Positions 17,501 through 26,311 of a stretch of 52,528 nt of DNA are shown here, piece by piece (the first letter of the stretch is position 1; each line of letters begins with the position of its first letter). This DNA is from an uncultured Faecalicoccus sp. (GTDB lineage: Bacteria; Bacillota_I; Bacilli_A; Erysipelotrichales; Erysipelotrichaceae): contig CABVDD010000012.1 of NCBI GenBank assembly GCA_902497095.1, positions 1-52,528 of the forward strand. Reading direction: 5' to 3'. The notes beneath the pieces were generated by a model, which searched no databases, was not told the DNA's origin, and worked only from the letters and a program-made list of their open reading frames with translations. Both the position numbers and the translations under genes were made by a program.

Positions 17501-17529
17501 ATTATAGAATGAGTTAACAACTTTGTCAA
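17501..17529 (-). promoter_or_regulatory. Consensus promoter of the thrS leader
   Basis: On the minus strand, TTGACA (17524-17529), 17 bases and TATAAT (17501-17506): a perfect match to the SigA consensus. Control must therefore come mainly from the T-box. Confidence 0.92.
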
Positions 17530-17546
17530 AGGAAACGCACATTCTT

Positions 17547-19577
17547 TTAAAAAATTAGATGCCCTATCTGATATACAATAAAACATGCAAGCCATGCCAC
17601 CACAATTTGAAATACCATCGTTTTAAACATATAGGAAATAGATCCACTTTCCTTCTTGATGGTTCCAAGACTTGCGACACAAGGTACATATAAAAGACAA
17701 AACAACATTAAACAATAAGCATTCAATGTCGTAAATCCAATCGATGAAAGTTGAAGACTGAGTGCCTGCATTCCAGATAATCCATTGATGTTAGAGATTC
17801 CAAATAAAACTGCAGTACTGGAAACAACTACTTCTTTAGCGCTGATACCAGCTAATAGCGCAACGCAGATCTGCCAGAATCCAAGCCCTGCCGGTGCCAT
17901 AACCGGAACTAATAAATTTCCGATCAAAGCCGCAAAACTTAAAGAAATATCTTGTGTATATCCCTGCATTCCAAAATGCATCAAGATCCAAACTATGATG
18001 GATGCCACAAAAATCGTCGTTCCAGCTTTACTTAAAAAGTCTTTAACTTTATCCCAGACATAAATAAAAACTGTATACGCACTAGGCATCTTATATATAG
18101 GCAATTCGATCAACAATGGATTCTTAGTTTCCGCATTATCTTTTTTATGTAGGATCCAGGCGATAAATAACGCAACCACAATACCAATCACATACATGCT
18201 GTAGGCTGCAAGTGTCGCATATCGGCCAAAAAACATACCACTGAATAAAATATAAACTGGTAGTTTAGCGCTACAAGAAAAGAAGGGTGTTACAAGCATG
18301 ACACGATGCCTGTCTTTTTTAGATTCCAAGGCACGACTAGCCATAATAGCCGGTACCGTACACCCAAATCCTAATACCATAGGAATAAAAGCTCGCCCTG
18401 AAAGTCCCAGGCGCCCCATGATGTCATTCATAACATAAGCCACTCTTGCCATATATCCACTGTCTTCTAAAAATGCCAAAGCCAAAAACAAGATCGCAAT
18501 ATTAGGCAAGAAAGTTATAATGCCGCCAACGCCGCCAATTATACCATTTGTCACCAGATCCAAAAGCCAATTGGAAACATGCATCTGCATAAAAAGATTG
18601 GTACAGATCATGATAAGCCAATCAACAAAGTTTTCGACGTATCCTTTTAGAAAATCCCCTAAAAGAAAAGTCACACCGAAGACGGCCAACATCACAACAA
18701 GGAAAAATACAATGCCCCATACTGGATGTGTAACTACCGCATCAATTTTATCTGTCAATTCTTCTTTTGACGTTTTTCCTAAAACTACTTCATGAATGAT
18801 AGCTTGAATAAAATCATATTTTTGATTAATGATCTGTGTATCCTCATCATGGTTGACAATATCTGAAAGTAAAATCGGATATTTTTCTTTTATTTCGTTA
18901 TCATTTTCTAAAAGCTTAATGGCAATCCAACGAGGATTGATAATATGTGGATTTTTTTGCACCAGACGCTCTTGAATAATAGAAATCTTATGTTCCAGAT
19001 CTGCATCATATTCCATCGCATATCGCTTTATTTGCTCACTATGAATGGCCTGTGGACGATGATTGACTTGTGTATTTTGTCCTTCCTGTTGATGACAAGC
19101 CGCATGCATCAAGGCTTGAATTCCCTGCTTTTTACGAGCTGTTACTGGAATAACGGGGATTCCAAGGATTTCACTTAATCGATGTAAATCAATATCCATG
19201 CCCCGCTTTGTGACGATATCCATCATATTTAAAGCCAAAACCATTGGTTTGTTGAGCTCTAAAAGCTGTAATGTCAAATATAAACTTCTCTCCAGACTGG
19301 AAGCATCCACTACATCAATGATCACATCCACTTGATCACTTAAGATAAACTGTCTGGATACTTGTTCTTCCATCGTATAAGAAGTCAAAGAATAAGTACC
19401 TGGCAAATCCACCAAATGAATGGTCATATCATGATCTTGAATGGCTCCTTCCATTCGTTCTACTGTAACACCAGGCCAGTTAGCTACTTTTAAATTAGCC
19501 CCTGTATACGCATTGAACAAAGTGGTTTTTCCACAATTTGGATTCCCAATAAAACCGACCGTTATTTCTTTTGACAT
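17547..19577 (-). CDS. feoB: Ferrous iron transport protein B
   Basis: Fe2+ importer of the cytoplasmic membrane with a cytosolic G-protein domain. The 676-residue product has GNPNCGKTTLFN (G1), the DLPGTYSLTSY switch region (G3) and LNMMD (G4) in the first 130 residues, a helical GDI-type region to about 270, then a membrane core with two Gate segments including FGCTVPAIMA and FFSCSAKLPVYILF. The start overlaps the feoA end by 16 bases. It belongs to feoA-feoB, divergent from the ArsR-type gene. Confidence 0.96.
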   Translation of the reverse strand: MSKEITVGFIGNPNCGKTTLFNAYTGANLKVANWPGVTVERMEGAIQDHDMTIHLVDLPGTYSLTSYTMEEQVSRQFILSDQVDVIIDVVDASSLERSLYLTLQLLELNKPMVLALNMMDIVTKRGMDIDLHRLSEILGIPVIPVTARKKQGIQALMHAACHQQEGQNTQVNHRPQAIHSEQIKRYAMEYDADLEHKISIIQERLVQKNPHIINPRWIAIKLLENDNEIKEKYPILLSDIVNHDEDTQIINQKYDFIQAIIHEVVLGKTSKEELTDKIDAVVTHPVWGIVFFLVVMLAVFGVTFLLGDFLKGYVENFVDWLIMICTNLFMQMHVSNWLLDLVTNGIIGGVGGIITFLPNIAILFLALAFLEDSGYMARVAYVMNDIMGRLGLSGRAFIPMVLGFGCTVPAIMASRALESKKDRHRVMLVTPFFSCSAKLPVYILFSGMFFGRYATLAAYSMYVIGIVVALFIAWILHKKDNAETKNPLLIELPIYKMPSAYTVFIYVWDKVKDFLSKAGTTIFVASIIVWILMHFGMQGYTQDISLSFAALIGNLLVPVMAPAGLGFWQICVALLAGISAKEVVVSSTAVLFGISNINGLSGMQALSLQLSSIGFTTLNAYCLMLFCLLYVPCVASLGTIKKESGSISYMFKTMVFQIVVAWLACFIVYQIGHLIF

Positions 19578-19792
19578 GGCTTCACCTCGATTTCTTTTGT
19601 CAATTGATCCCCTAAGGCAAACCTTGTGCCTCTTAGATCAATGACCATTGTGCCATTATGTTTTTTCTGCATAATCGTAATGGATGTATGAACTGTCATC
19701 CCTAAAGATTGAAGACGATCTTTAATCTGTGATGTAACATTTAATTTTAAAATCGTATAGTTCTCTTTACACTTTCCTTCACTTAATTTCAT
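19562..19792 (-). CDS. feoA: Ferrous iron transport protein A
   Basis: A 76-residue SH3-like protein that works with FeoB, probably tuning its GTPase. The usual core is visible (DRLQSLGMTVHTSITIMQK then VIDLRGTRFALGDQLTKEIEV). Its promoter shares the -35 region with the divergent regulator gene, so iron or metal control through that regulator is plausible. Confidence 0.92.
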   Translation of the reverse strand: MKLSEGKCKENYTILKLNVTSQIKDRLQSLGMTVHTSITIMQKKHNGTMVIDLRGTRFALGDQLTKEIEVKPCQKK

Positions 19793-19816
19793 ATTGATTC
19801 CTTCTTTACTTTATTC

Positions 19817-19844
19817 ATTATATGCATTTCTTTCTATTTGACAA
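19817..19844 (-). promoter_or_regulatory. feoAB promoter
   Basis: On the minus strand, TTGTCA (19839-19844), 16 bases and TATAAT (19817-19822). Its -35 hexamer overlaps the -35 hexamer of the divergent ArsR-type promoter almost completely. Confidence 0.85.
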
Positions 19845-19867
19845 TCTAAAAGACATTCCACTATAAT
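19838..19867 (+). promoter_or_regulatory. Promoter of the ArsR-type gene, leaderless architecture
   Basis: TTGACA (19838-19843), 18 bases and TATAAT (19862-19867), then six bases and ATG. Transcription should start at or next to the start codon, leaving no room for a ribosome binding site. Confidence 0.88.
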
Positions 19868-19873
19868 TCAGTC

Positions 19874-20221
19874 ATGGAAAAAGAGTATTTATATCAAACA
19901 AACGATCCACAACGTATCAAAGATGCACAGGACAAAATGCCAGATGCAACTTCCATTGAACAATTAGCCGACTTTTATAAAGTTATGGGAGATACCACTC
20001 GTTTAAAACTGTTAATGGCGTTAGAAACGGGAGAATTTTGTGCCAGTGATCTTGCCAATGTGTCTCAAATGACTCGTAGTGCTGTTTCTCATCAGCTTAA
20101 AACACTTAAAAATAATAAACTTGTCAAAAGTCGTAAAGATGGAAAAACTGTATATTATTCTTTAGATGATGAGCATATTCATTCTGTATTAAAAGTAGCT
20201 TTAGAACATATCCTTGAATAA
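19874..20221 (+). CDS. ArsR/SmtB family metal-responsive regulator
   Basis: A 115-residue winged-helix repressor. Recognition helix region SQMTRSAVSHQLKTLKNNKL and wing KSRKDGKTVYYSL are standard. The last helix reads DDEHIHSVLKVALEH, with the Asp/His spacing of the alpha-5 metal site of CzrA/NmtR-type zinc, cobalt or nickel sensors. The CadC-type N-terminal cysteines are absent. It is divergent from feoAB with overlapping promoters, so it probably represses feoAB, itself or both. ATG 19874 has no Shine-Dalgarno; a second ATG at 19937 has only a weak one. Confidence 0.88.
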   Translation: MEKEYLYQTNDPQRIKDAQDKMPDATSIEQLADFYKVMGDTTRLKLLMALETGEFCASDLANVSQMTRSAVSHQLKTLKNNKLVKSRKDGKTVYYSLDDEHIHSVLKVALEHILE

Positions 20222-20226
20222 AAATG

Positions 20227-20251
20227 AAAACAGCCGTTTGGCTGTTTTTTT
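20227..20251. terminator. Bidirectional terminator between the ArsR-type gene and ridA
   Basis: AACAGCC (20229-20235) pairs with GGCTGTT (20240-20246) around GTTT, with T7 on the plus strand and an A-rich left side. It serves both convergent genes. Confidence 0.88.
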
Positions 20252-20255
20252 ACGA

Positions 20256-20639
20256 TTATTCATCAATTGCGGCAATGACTTCCACTTCAACAAGCACTTG
20301 TTTAGGAAGTTCTTTAACGGCAACACAACTGCGAGCTGGTTTTTCTGTAATGTATGATGCATAGACTTCATTAAAAGCTGCAAAATCTTTCATATCAGCT
20401 AAAAAACAAGTTGTTTTGATTACTTTTGAAAAATCTGTTCCTGCTTCCTTTAATATTTGTTCCAGATTTTTCATAACCTGTTTGGCTTGTTCTAGAATAT
20501 CATTTCCTACGATTTCACCTGTAACAGGATCTAAAGGTACCTGCCCAGAAGTATATAAAATGTTATTATAAACGACAGCTTGCGAATACGGACCGATAGC
20601 AGCCGGCGCTTTTTCTGTATGTATCTTATTCATCGTCAT
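20256..20639 (-). CDS. ridA: RidA family enamine/imine deaminase
   Basis: A 127-residue YjgF/YER057c/UK114 protein that hydrolyses 2-aminoacrylate and 2-aminocrotonate, the reactive enamines released by PLP dehydratases such as IlvA. Motifs: KAPAAIGPYSQAVVYNNILYTSGQVP, the catalytic arginine in ARSCVAVKELP and the closing VEVEVIAA. It is the last gene of the ilv operon, five bases after ilvA, which is the expected metabolic pairing. Confidence 0.96.
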   Translation of the reverse strand: MTMNKIHTEKAPAAIGPYSQAVVYNNILYTSGQVPLDPVTGEIVGNDILEQAKQVMKNLEQILKEAGTDFSKVIKTTCFLADMKDFAAFNEVYASYITEKPARSCVAVKELPKQVLVEVEVIAAIDE

Positions 20640-20643
20640 CCTC

Positions 20644-21837
20644 CTACAATAATTTAAAGCCTGCTTTTGTCAAACCATCACGGACAGCTTTGATATGTTC
20701 AAAATTGCGAGTTTCCAGATTAATACGTAATATACAATCTGTTATATTGCTGCCTTCACTGGCTTTTTCATAATAAACACTGTTAACATTAGCACCATAT
20801 TGGGCAATCGTTGATGATACACCTTGTAATTGACCTGGTTTATCTTCCAGTTGAATCACTAACGTATCGCTGCGTCCTGACTTGAGTAAACCTCTTTCAA
20901 TGACTTTGGATAATATTGTAACATCAATATTGCCTCCAGATAGGATGCAGACAACATTTTTTCCTTTAACCGGCACTTTATTAAACATGACCGCCGCTAC
21001 AGATACAGCACCAGCACCTTCTGTGATCAATTTCTGATTTTCAATCAACGAAAGAATGGCACCTGCCACTTCATCATCACTGACTGTCACAATTTCATCT
21101 ACATATTTTTGACATAGATCAAATGTATGTGTCCCTGGCTCTTTTACTTGAATTCCATCGGCAATCGTATTAACACTTTCCAACTGAATGATTTGTTCTT
21201 CCTTTAAAGATTGCACCATGCTGGCAGCACCTTCCGCTTGCACTCCATAAATCTTGATATTTGGATTTAAGCTTTTGATGGCATAGGCAATCCCACTGAT
21301 CAAGCCACCTCCGCCTACTGGTACAACAACCGCATCTAAATCAGGCAGCTGCTCTAAAAGTTCCAAACCGATCGTTCCCTGACCGGCAATTACATCTTCA
21401 TCATCAAATGGATGAATAAAAGTATATCCATACTGATCTCTTAATTCCAAAGCTCGATTATAGGCATCATCATAAACTCCTTTTACAAGTTCTACTTTAG
21501 CTCCATAAGCTTTCGTCGCTTCCACTTTGGAAATAGGAGCTCCATCCGGTAAACAAATTATAGATGGAATGCCATTTTGTGTTGCCGCAAAAGCAACACC
21601 TTGCGCATGATTTCCTGCTGAACAGGCAATAACACCTTTTTTCTTTTCTTCTTCTGAAAGTTGTGAAATTTTATAATACGCTCCTCGCAATTTAAAAGAT
21701 CCTGTATTTTGAAGATTTTCCGTCTTTAAATACACATTGGCTTCCGGATTGATTTTAGGAGCATATAAAACATCTGTTTTTCGAGCTACTCCCTTTAGTA
21801 CATAACTTGCATGATAAATTTTATCAAGACTTAACAC
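20644..21837 (-). CDS. ilvA: Threonine ammonia-lyase with C-terminal ACT domain
   Basis: Deaminates threonine to 2-oxobutanoate, the entry to isoleucine. The 397-residue product has the PLP lysine in NTGSFKLRGAYYKIS, the glycine loop VVPVGGGGLISGIAYA and, from about 325, an ACT domain (VIQLEDKPGQLQGVSSTIAQ). This is the compact form between the catabolic enzyme without ACT and the 500-residue biosynthetic enzyme with two ACT-like domains. Its place in the ilv operon points to biosynthesis. The start overlaps the preceding ATPase gene by seven bases. Confidence 0.95.
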   Translation of the reverse strand: MLSLDKIYHASYVLKGVARKTDVLYAPKINPEANVYLKTENLQNTGSFKLRGAYYKISQLSEEEKKKGVIACSAGNHAQGVAFAATQNGIPSIICLPDGAPISKVEATKAYGAKVELVKGVYDDAYNRALELRDQYGYTFIHPFDDEDVIAGQGTIGLELLEQLPDLDAVVVPVGGGGLISGIAYAIKSLNPNIKIYGVQAEGAASMVQSLKEEQIIQLESVNTIADGIQVKEPGTHTFDLCQKYVDEIVTVSDDEVAGAILSLIENQKLITEGAGAVSVAAVMFNKVPVKGKNVVCILSGGNIDVTILSKVIERGLLKSGRSDTLVIQLEDKPGQLQGVSSTIAQYGANVNSVYYEKASEGSNITDCILRINLETRNFEHIKAVRDGLTKAGFKLL

Positions 21838-23024
21838 GCAACATCCTCCCTTTCTTCTAAAGCCGACAATTGTTCTACCAACTGTCTGGCAGCTCTAGCT
21901 GATCGTCCTGCTTTGCGCAAGGCAAATTGTTCAGCTTTTAAAGCCAATTCTTTTCGATCCATCATAAGACCATATTGATCGGCCAATCCATAAACAATAT
22001 CTAAATATAAATCTTTCTTTGGCTTTTCATAATACACCTTCATACCAAAACGCTCTGATAAGGAAATCGTCTCCTGCATCGTATCATTGCGATGAATGTC
22101 ATCTCCCTGACGAGATTGAAATGTTTCTCGTACGATATGACGACGATTGCTTGTCGCATAGATCACAATATTATTAGAACGTACAGAAACACTGCCTTCT
22201 AATACAGCTTTCAATGCGCTAAAATCATCATCACTTTCCTGAAAAGACAAATCGTCGATAAATAAAATAAACTTTAAAGGATTTAAAGCCAATACATCTA
22301 AAAGCTTTGGCAACAAATGTAATTCTTTCTTTCCCAACTCAATTAAACGAAGACCTTTAGCTGCATATTCATTGGCAATAGCTTTGACCGTGGCACTTTT
22401 TCCGGTACCGGCATCACCATACAAAAGTACATTGCTGGCCATCTTACCCTGCAACAAAATCTCAGTATTTGTGATAACTTGTTGGCGCTGTAAATCATAA
22501 CCAATCAAATCTTTAAAAGTGATTGGATCCGGATATGTCACTGGCTTTAAGAAAAATCCCGGTTTTTCTTCTATCTCTTCTAAACGAAATGTCATAAATC
22601 GTGCATACTCACCAAATCCAAACTGATCAATATGTTTTAAACGATCGAAATACATCGTTTTTAAATTCACAGATTCAATGCTCCAACTTGCCTTAAATCC
22701 TTTCATTTTAAAGGCTTCCGGCTCGATACGTGACATTTCTTCTAAGATATTTAATTCAAAAGAAGCCGCCTCTTGTATAGAATGAGGAATGTTCTTTTTA
22801 AGACAAGCCATTGAAACTAGACAATTTTCTAATGAAAGAACTTTTGAAACTAAATATTGTGTCCAGTTATCTGTATTTTGTTCATAGAGCGAACTTACAA
22901 AAGTCGCATAACTATCCAGGTCTTCCTTTCGTAATAAACGATAAAAGTTTTGAATTACACGATCTTTTTCCAGCTCTTTAAATACAGTAAAAGCTTGAAT
23001 ATCACTAATGATTTTTAAACTCAT
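21831..23024 (-). CDS. AAA-type ATPase of the DUF815 family, inside the ilv operon
   Basis: A 397-residue P-loop ATPase. Walker A is LLYGDAGTGKSATVKAIANE (near 210), Walker B FILFIDDLSF, sensor 1 IVIYATSNRRH, followed by RSARAARQLVEQL. The N-terminal 190 residues are helical and not otherwise recognised. DUF815 proteins are widespread and lack a settled function. Here the gene overlaps ilvD by four bases and ilvA by seven, so it is translated as part of the branched-chain amino acid operon. It may have a chaperone-like role toward a neighbouring enzyme, but that is speculation. Confidence 0.85.
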   Translation of the reverse strand: MSLKIISDIQAFTVFKELEKDRVIQNFYRLLRKEDLDSYATFVSSLYEQNTDNWTQYLVSKVLSLENCLVSMACLKKNIPHSIQEAASFELNILEEMSRIEPEAFKMKGFKASWSIESVNLKTMYFDRLKHIDQFGFGEYARFMTFRLEEIEEKPGFFLKPVTYPDPITFKDLIGYDLQRQQVITNTEILLQGKMASNVLLYGDAGTGKSATVKAIANEYAAKGLRLIELGKKELHLLPKLLDVLALNPLKFILFIDDLSFQESDDDFSALKAVLEGSVSVRSNNIVIYATSNRRHIVRETFQSRQGDDIHRNDTMQETISLSERFGMKVYYEKPKKDLYLDIVYGLADQYGLMMDRKELALKAEQFALRKAGRSARAARQLVEQLSALEEREDVAC

Positions 23025-24682
23025 CGATTAATAATAGCTCCTTTATCCGCACTGCTGACAAGTTTGGCATAACGTTTTAAGTAACCTGTCACATTTTCCT
23101 TTTTTAAGATTGGCATTTCTTTTTTACGTTTTTCAAGCTCTTCTTCACTGACTTTCAAGGTGATCGTATGATTTGGAATATCAATGGCAATTTGATCGCC
23201 ATCCTGAACATACGCAATCGTTCCACCAGAAACAGCTTCTGGAGAAACATGACCAATACTGGCACCACGAGTAGCCCCGGAAAAACGTCCATCTGTGATT
23301 AACGCTACTTCTTTATCCAATCCCATACCAGCAATCGCACTTGTTGGCGATAACATTTCTCGCATACCCGGTCCACCAGCTGGTCCTTCATAACGAATCA
23401 CAACGACATCACCGGCTTTTACTTCTTTTCCAAAAATTCCTTTAATGGCTTCTTCTTCACTGTTATATACTTTGGCCGGACCTTCATGAACCAACATTTC
23501 CGGTGCCACCGCACTTTGTTTTACAACACAACCATCCGGGGCTAAATTTCCATATAAAACAGCAATTCCACCGGTCTTTGAATAAGGATCATCAATTGGA
23601 CGGATCACTTGCGGATTCTTATTGACGTGACCTACTAAATTTTCTTTTAAGGTTTTTCCTGTACAAGTCATGACATCTGTATGTATCAAACCTTTTTTAT
23701 CCAATTCATTTAAGACTGCATACACCCCACCGGCAGCATCTAATTCTTCAATATATGTTGGACCAGCCGGGGCTAAATGACAAAGATTTGGTGTTTTAGC
23801 GCTGATTTCATTAATTTTTTTCAAATCAATTTCAATACCACATTCATTGGCAATCGCAGGTAAATGCAACATGGAGTTTGTAGAACAGCCTAATGCCATA
23901 TCTGCAGTAACTGCATTATGAAATGCTTCTTTAGTCATGATATCTCTTGGACAAATATTTTGACGATATAATTCCATCACCTGCATTCCGGCATGTTTTG
24001 CTAATTCAATACGTTTTGAATAGACTGCTGGAATCGTACCATTGCCTGCTAATCCCATACCTAAAACTTCAGTCAAACAATTGTGTGAATTTGCGGTATA
24101 CATTCCTGAACAAGATCCACAGGTTGGACATGTATTTAACTCATATTCCTTTAATTTTTCACCATCGATCTTACCAGCCTGATAAGCACCAACAGCTTCA
24201 AACATACTAGATAATGACGTTTTATGACCATCGATTCGCCCAGCCAACATCGGTCCGCCAGAAACAAAAATAGTTGGTACATTGATACGAGCAGCCGCCA
24301 TTAAAAGGCCTGGCACATTTTTATCACAATTGGGAATCATAACTAAAGCATCAAAAGCATGAGCTAAAGCCATAGCTTCTGTAGAATCCGCGATTAAATC
24401 ACGAGTCACCAAAGAATAACGCATACCTGCATGCCCCATGGCAATACCATCACAAACCGCTATAGCAGGAAAAACAATAGGTGTTCCTCCAGCCATCGCC
24501 ACTCCCATCTTGACTGCTTCGGTAATCTTGTCTAAATTCATATGCCCGGGTACGATTTCATTATAAGAACTAACGATTCCTACTAATGGTTTATCAATTT
24601 CTTCGTTAGTCAATCCCAGAGCATGCAGTAAAGAACGCTGTGGTGCTTTATCAAAGCCTTCCTTCATAGCTTTACTTGACAT
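23021..24682 (-). CDS. ilvD: Dihydroxy-acid dehydratase
   Basis: Fe-S enzyme that dehydrates 2,3-dihydroxy-isovalerate and -methylvalerate to the keto acids of valine and isoleucine. The 553-residue product has the cluster cysteines in MIPNCDKNVPG and CPTCGSCSGMYTANS, and the C-terminal TDGRFSGATRGASIGHVSPEA. It lies 57 bases after ilvC, across a perfect hairpin, with its own GGAGGAG site. Confidence 0.97.
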   Translation of the reverse strand: MSSKAMKEGFDKAPQRSLLHALGLTNEEIDKPLVGIVSSYNEIVPGHMNLDKITEAVKMGVAMAGGTPIVFPAIAVCDGIAMGHAGMRYSLVTRDLIADSTEAMALAHAFDALVMIPNCDKNVPGLLMAAARINVPTIFVSGGPMLAGRIDGHKTSLSSMFEAVGAYQAGKIDGEKLKEYELNTCPTCGSCSGMYTANSHNCLTEVLGMGLAGNGTIPAVYSKRIELAKHAGMQVMELYRQNICPRDIMTKEAFHNAVTADMALGCSTNSMLHLPAIANECGIEIDLKKINEISAKTPNLCHLAPAGPTYIEELDAAGGVYAVLNELDKKGLIHTDVMTCTGKTLKENLVGHVNKNPQVIRPIDDPYSKTGGIAVLYGNLAPDGCVVKQSAVAPEMLVHEGPAKVYNSEEEAIKGIFGKEVKAGDVVVIRYEGPAGGPGMREMLSPTSAIAGMGLDKEVALITDGRFSGATRGASIGHVSPEAVSGGTIAYVQDGDQIAIDIPNHTITLKVSEEELEKRKKEMPILKKENVTGYLKRYAKLVSSADKGAIINR

Positions 24683-24703
24683 TTTTTTCTCCTCCTATTA
24701 AAG

Positions 24704-24732
24704 CATTAGACAATCCAGAGGATTGTCTAATG
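24704..24732 (-). repeat. Perfect 13-bp inverted repeat between ilvC and ilvD
   Basis: CATTAGACAATCC pairs with GGATTGTCTAATG around a three-base loop. No T-run follows on the minus strand, so it is not a classic terminator. It may protect the ilvBNC part of the mRNA or mark a processing point. Confidence 0.8.
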
Positions 24733-24739
24733 AAAAATT

Positions 24740-25765
24740 CTAGTTATTGATTAGCTTGTCTTCATCAGACCAGCTATATAATGAACGTACTTCTTCTCCG
24801 ACCTTTTCGCAATCGTGGTCAGCAGCTTTCTTACGTAAGGCATTAAAATGAACACGATTTCCAGATGGTGACATTTCTAATAAGAAGTCCTTGGCAAATG
24901 TACCATCCTGAATATCGCTCAAAATCTGTTTCATAGCTTTCTTTGTATCTTCAGTAATGATCTTTGGTCCACTGATATAATCTCCATATTCTGCCGTATT
25001 AGAGATGGAATAACGCATTCCCGCAAAGCCTGATTGATAGATTAAATCGACAATCAATTTCATTTCGTGAATACATTCAAAATAAGCATTCTTTGGATCA
25101 TATCCTGCTTCGCAAAGTGTTTCATAACCAGCTTGCATCAATGCACAAACACCGCCACAAAGAACAGCCTGTTCACCAAATAAATCGGTTTCAGTTTCCG
25201 TTTTAAATGTTGTTTCCAAAACACCGGCACGACTTCCACCGATACCAGCTGCATAAGCCAATCCTAAATCCCATGCATCCCCTGTTGCATCTTGTTCTAC
25301 AGCAATTAAACAAGGAACTCCTTTTTCAGCTTCATATTCGCTACGTACTGTATGTCCAGGTCCTTTAGGGGCAATCATGATAACATTGACATCTTTTGGT
25401 GGAACGATACATCCAAAATGAATATTGAATCCATGGGCAAAAGCCAATGTCTTTCCAGCTGTTAAATTTGGTGCAATTTCTTTTTCGTATACTTCTTTTT
25501 GTTTTTCATCAGGAATCAAAATCATGATGATATCACTTACTTTGGTCGCATCCGCAACGCTCATAACTTCCAAACCTTGTTTTTGAGCCTTCTCAATTGA
25601 ACGACTTCCCGCATACAATCCTACAACAACATCCACACCAGAATCTTTCAAGTTTAACGCATGGGCATGTCCCTGAGAACCATATCCGATAATGGCAACT
25701 TTCTTTCCATCCAGCTTTTGGATATCGCAATCTTGTTGATAATAAATTTTAGACATTTTAAACAC
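24740..25765 (-). CDS. ilvC: Ketol-acid reductoisomerase
   Basis: NADPH- and Mg2+-dependent enzyme converting acetolactate or acetohydroxybutyrate to the dihydroxy acids. The 341-residue class I protein has the Rossmann motif IIGYGSQGHAHALNLKDSG, then MIAPKGPGHTVRSEYEAEKG and the metal acidic residues in TFKTETETDLFGEQAVLCGG. It is nine bases after ilvN. Confidence 0.98.
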   Translation of the reverse strand: MFKMSKIYYQQDCDIQKLDGKKVAIIGYGSQGHAHALNLKDSGVDVVVGLYAGSRSIEKAQKQGLEVMSVADATKVSDIIMILIPDEKQKEVYEKEIAPNLTAGKTLAFAHGFNIHFGCIVPPKDVNVIMIAPKGPGHTVRSEYEAEKGVPCLIAVEQDATGDAWDLGLAYAAGIGGSRAGVLETTFKTETETDLFGEQAVLCGGVCALMQAGYETLCEAGYDPKNAYFECIHEMKLIVDLIYQSGFAGMRYSISNTAEYGDYISGPKIITEDTKKAMKQILSDIQDGTFAKDFLLEMSPSGNRVHFNALRKKAADHDCEKVGEEVRSLYSWSDEDKLINN

Positions 25766-25774
25766 TCCTTTTCC

Positions 25775-26311
25775 TTATTCTTTACATTTTTGACTGTCTT
25801 CAAACGTTTGTGTTTCTGAATTTAAATATTTGCAACCTCTTTCCAACGAGGTAATTCCAGTTCGACACATTTCCAAAATTCCTAATGGCTTTACCACAGT
25901 GATAAAAGCTTCGATTTTAGATGTGTTTCCCGTAATTTCTACACATAGAGTATTCGGAGAAAAATCAATGATCTTTCCTCTGAAAATATCTACAGCTGAC
26001 AAGATGTCACTTCGAGTCTCTTGCTTATTTCTTAATTTGATCAATGCCAGTTCCCTTCGAACACTATCTTCTTCTGGCATCAGTTTAACTTCGTGTACAT
26101 TATAAAGTTTTCTGGCCTGCTTCATGATCTGTTTTCGTGTTGCATCATCGCCTTGTGCACAAATCGTGACGCGTGAATAACGAGGATCTTCTGTCCTTCC
26201 GACCGTTAAAGAATCAATATTGAAAGCACGACGAGTAAACATGGAGCTGATGCGTGTTAATACACCTGATTTGTTATCGACAAGCAAGGCAATCACAAAA
26301 CGATTTTCCAT
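25775..26311 (-). CDS. ilvN: Acetolactate synthase small (regulatory) subunit
   Basis: A 178-residue ACT-domain subunit that activates IlvB and confers valine feedback inhibition. N-terminal ACT domain: VDNKSGVLTRISSMFTRRAF with DSLTVGRTEDPRYSRVT; the C-terminal ALS-type domain follows from about 85. Its ATG overlaps the ilvB stop by one base (TGATG), so the subunits are made in coupled amounts. The symbol ilvH would be equally valid. Confidence 0.95.
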   Translation of the reverse strand: MENRFVIALLVDNKSGVLTRISSMFTRRAFNIDSLTVGRTEDPRYSRVTICAQGDDATRKQIMKQARKLYNVHEVKLMPEEDSVRRELALIKLRNKQETRSDILSAVDIFRGKIIDFSPNTLCVEITGNTSKIEAFITVVKPLGILEMCRTGITSLERGCKYLNSETQTFEDSQKCKE

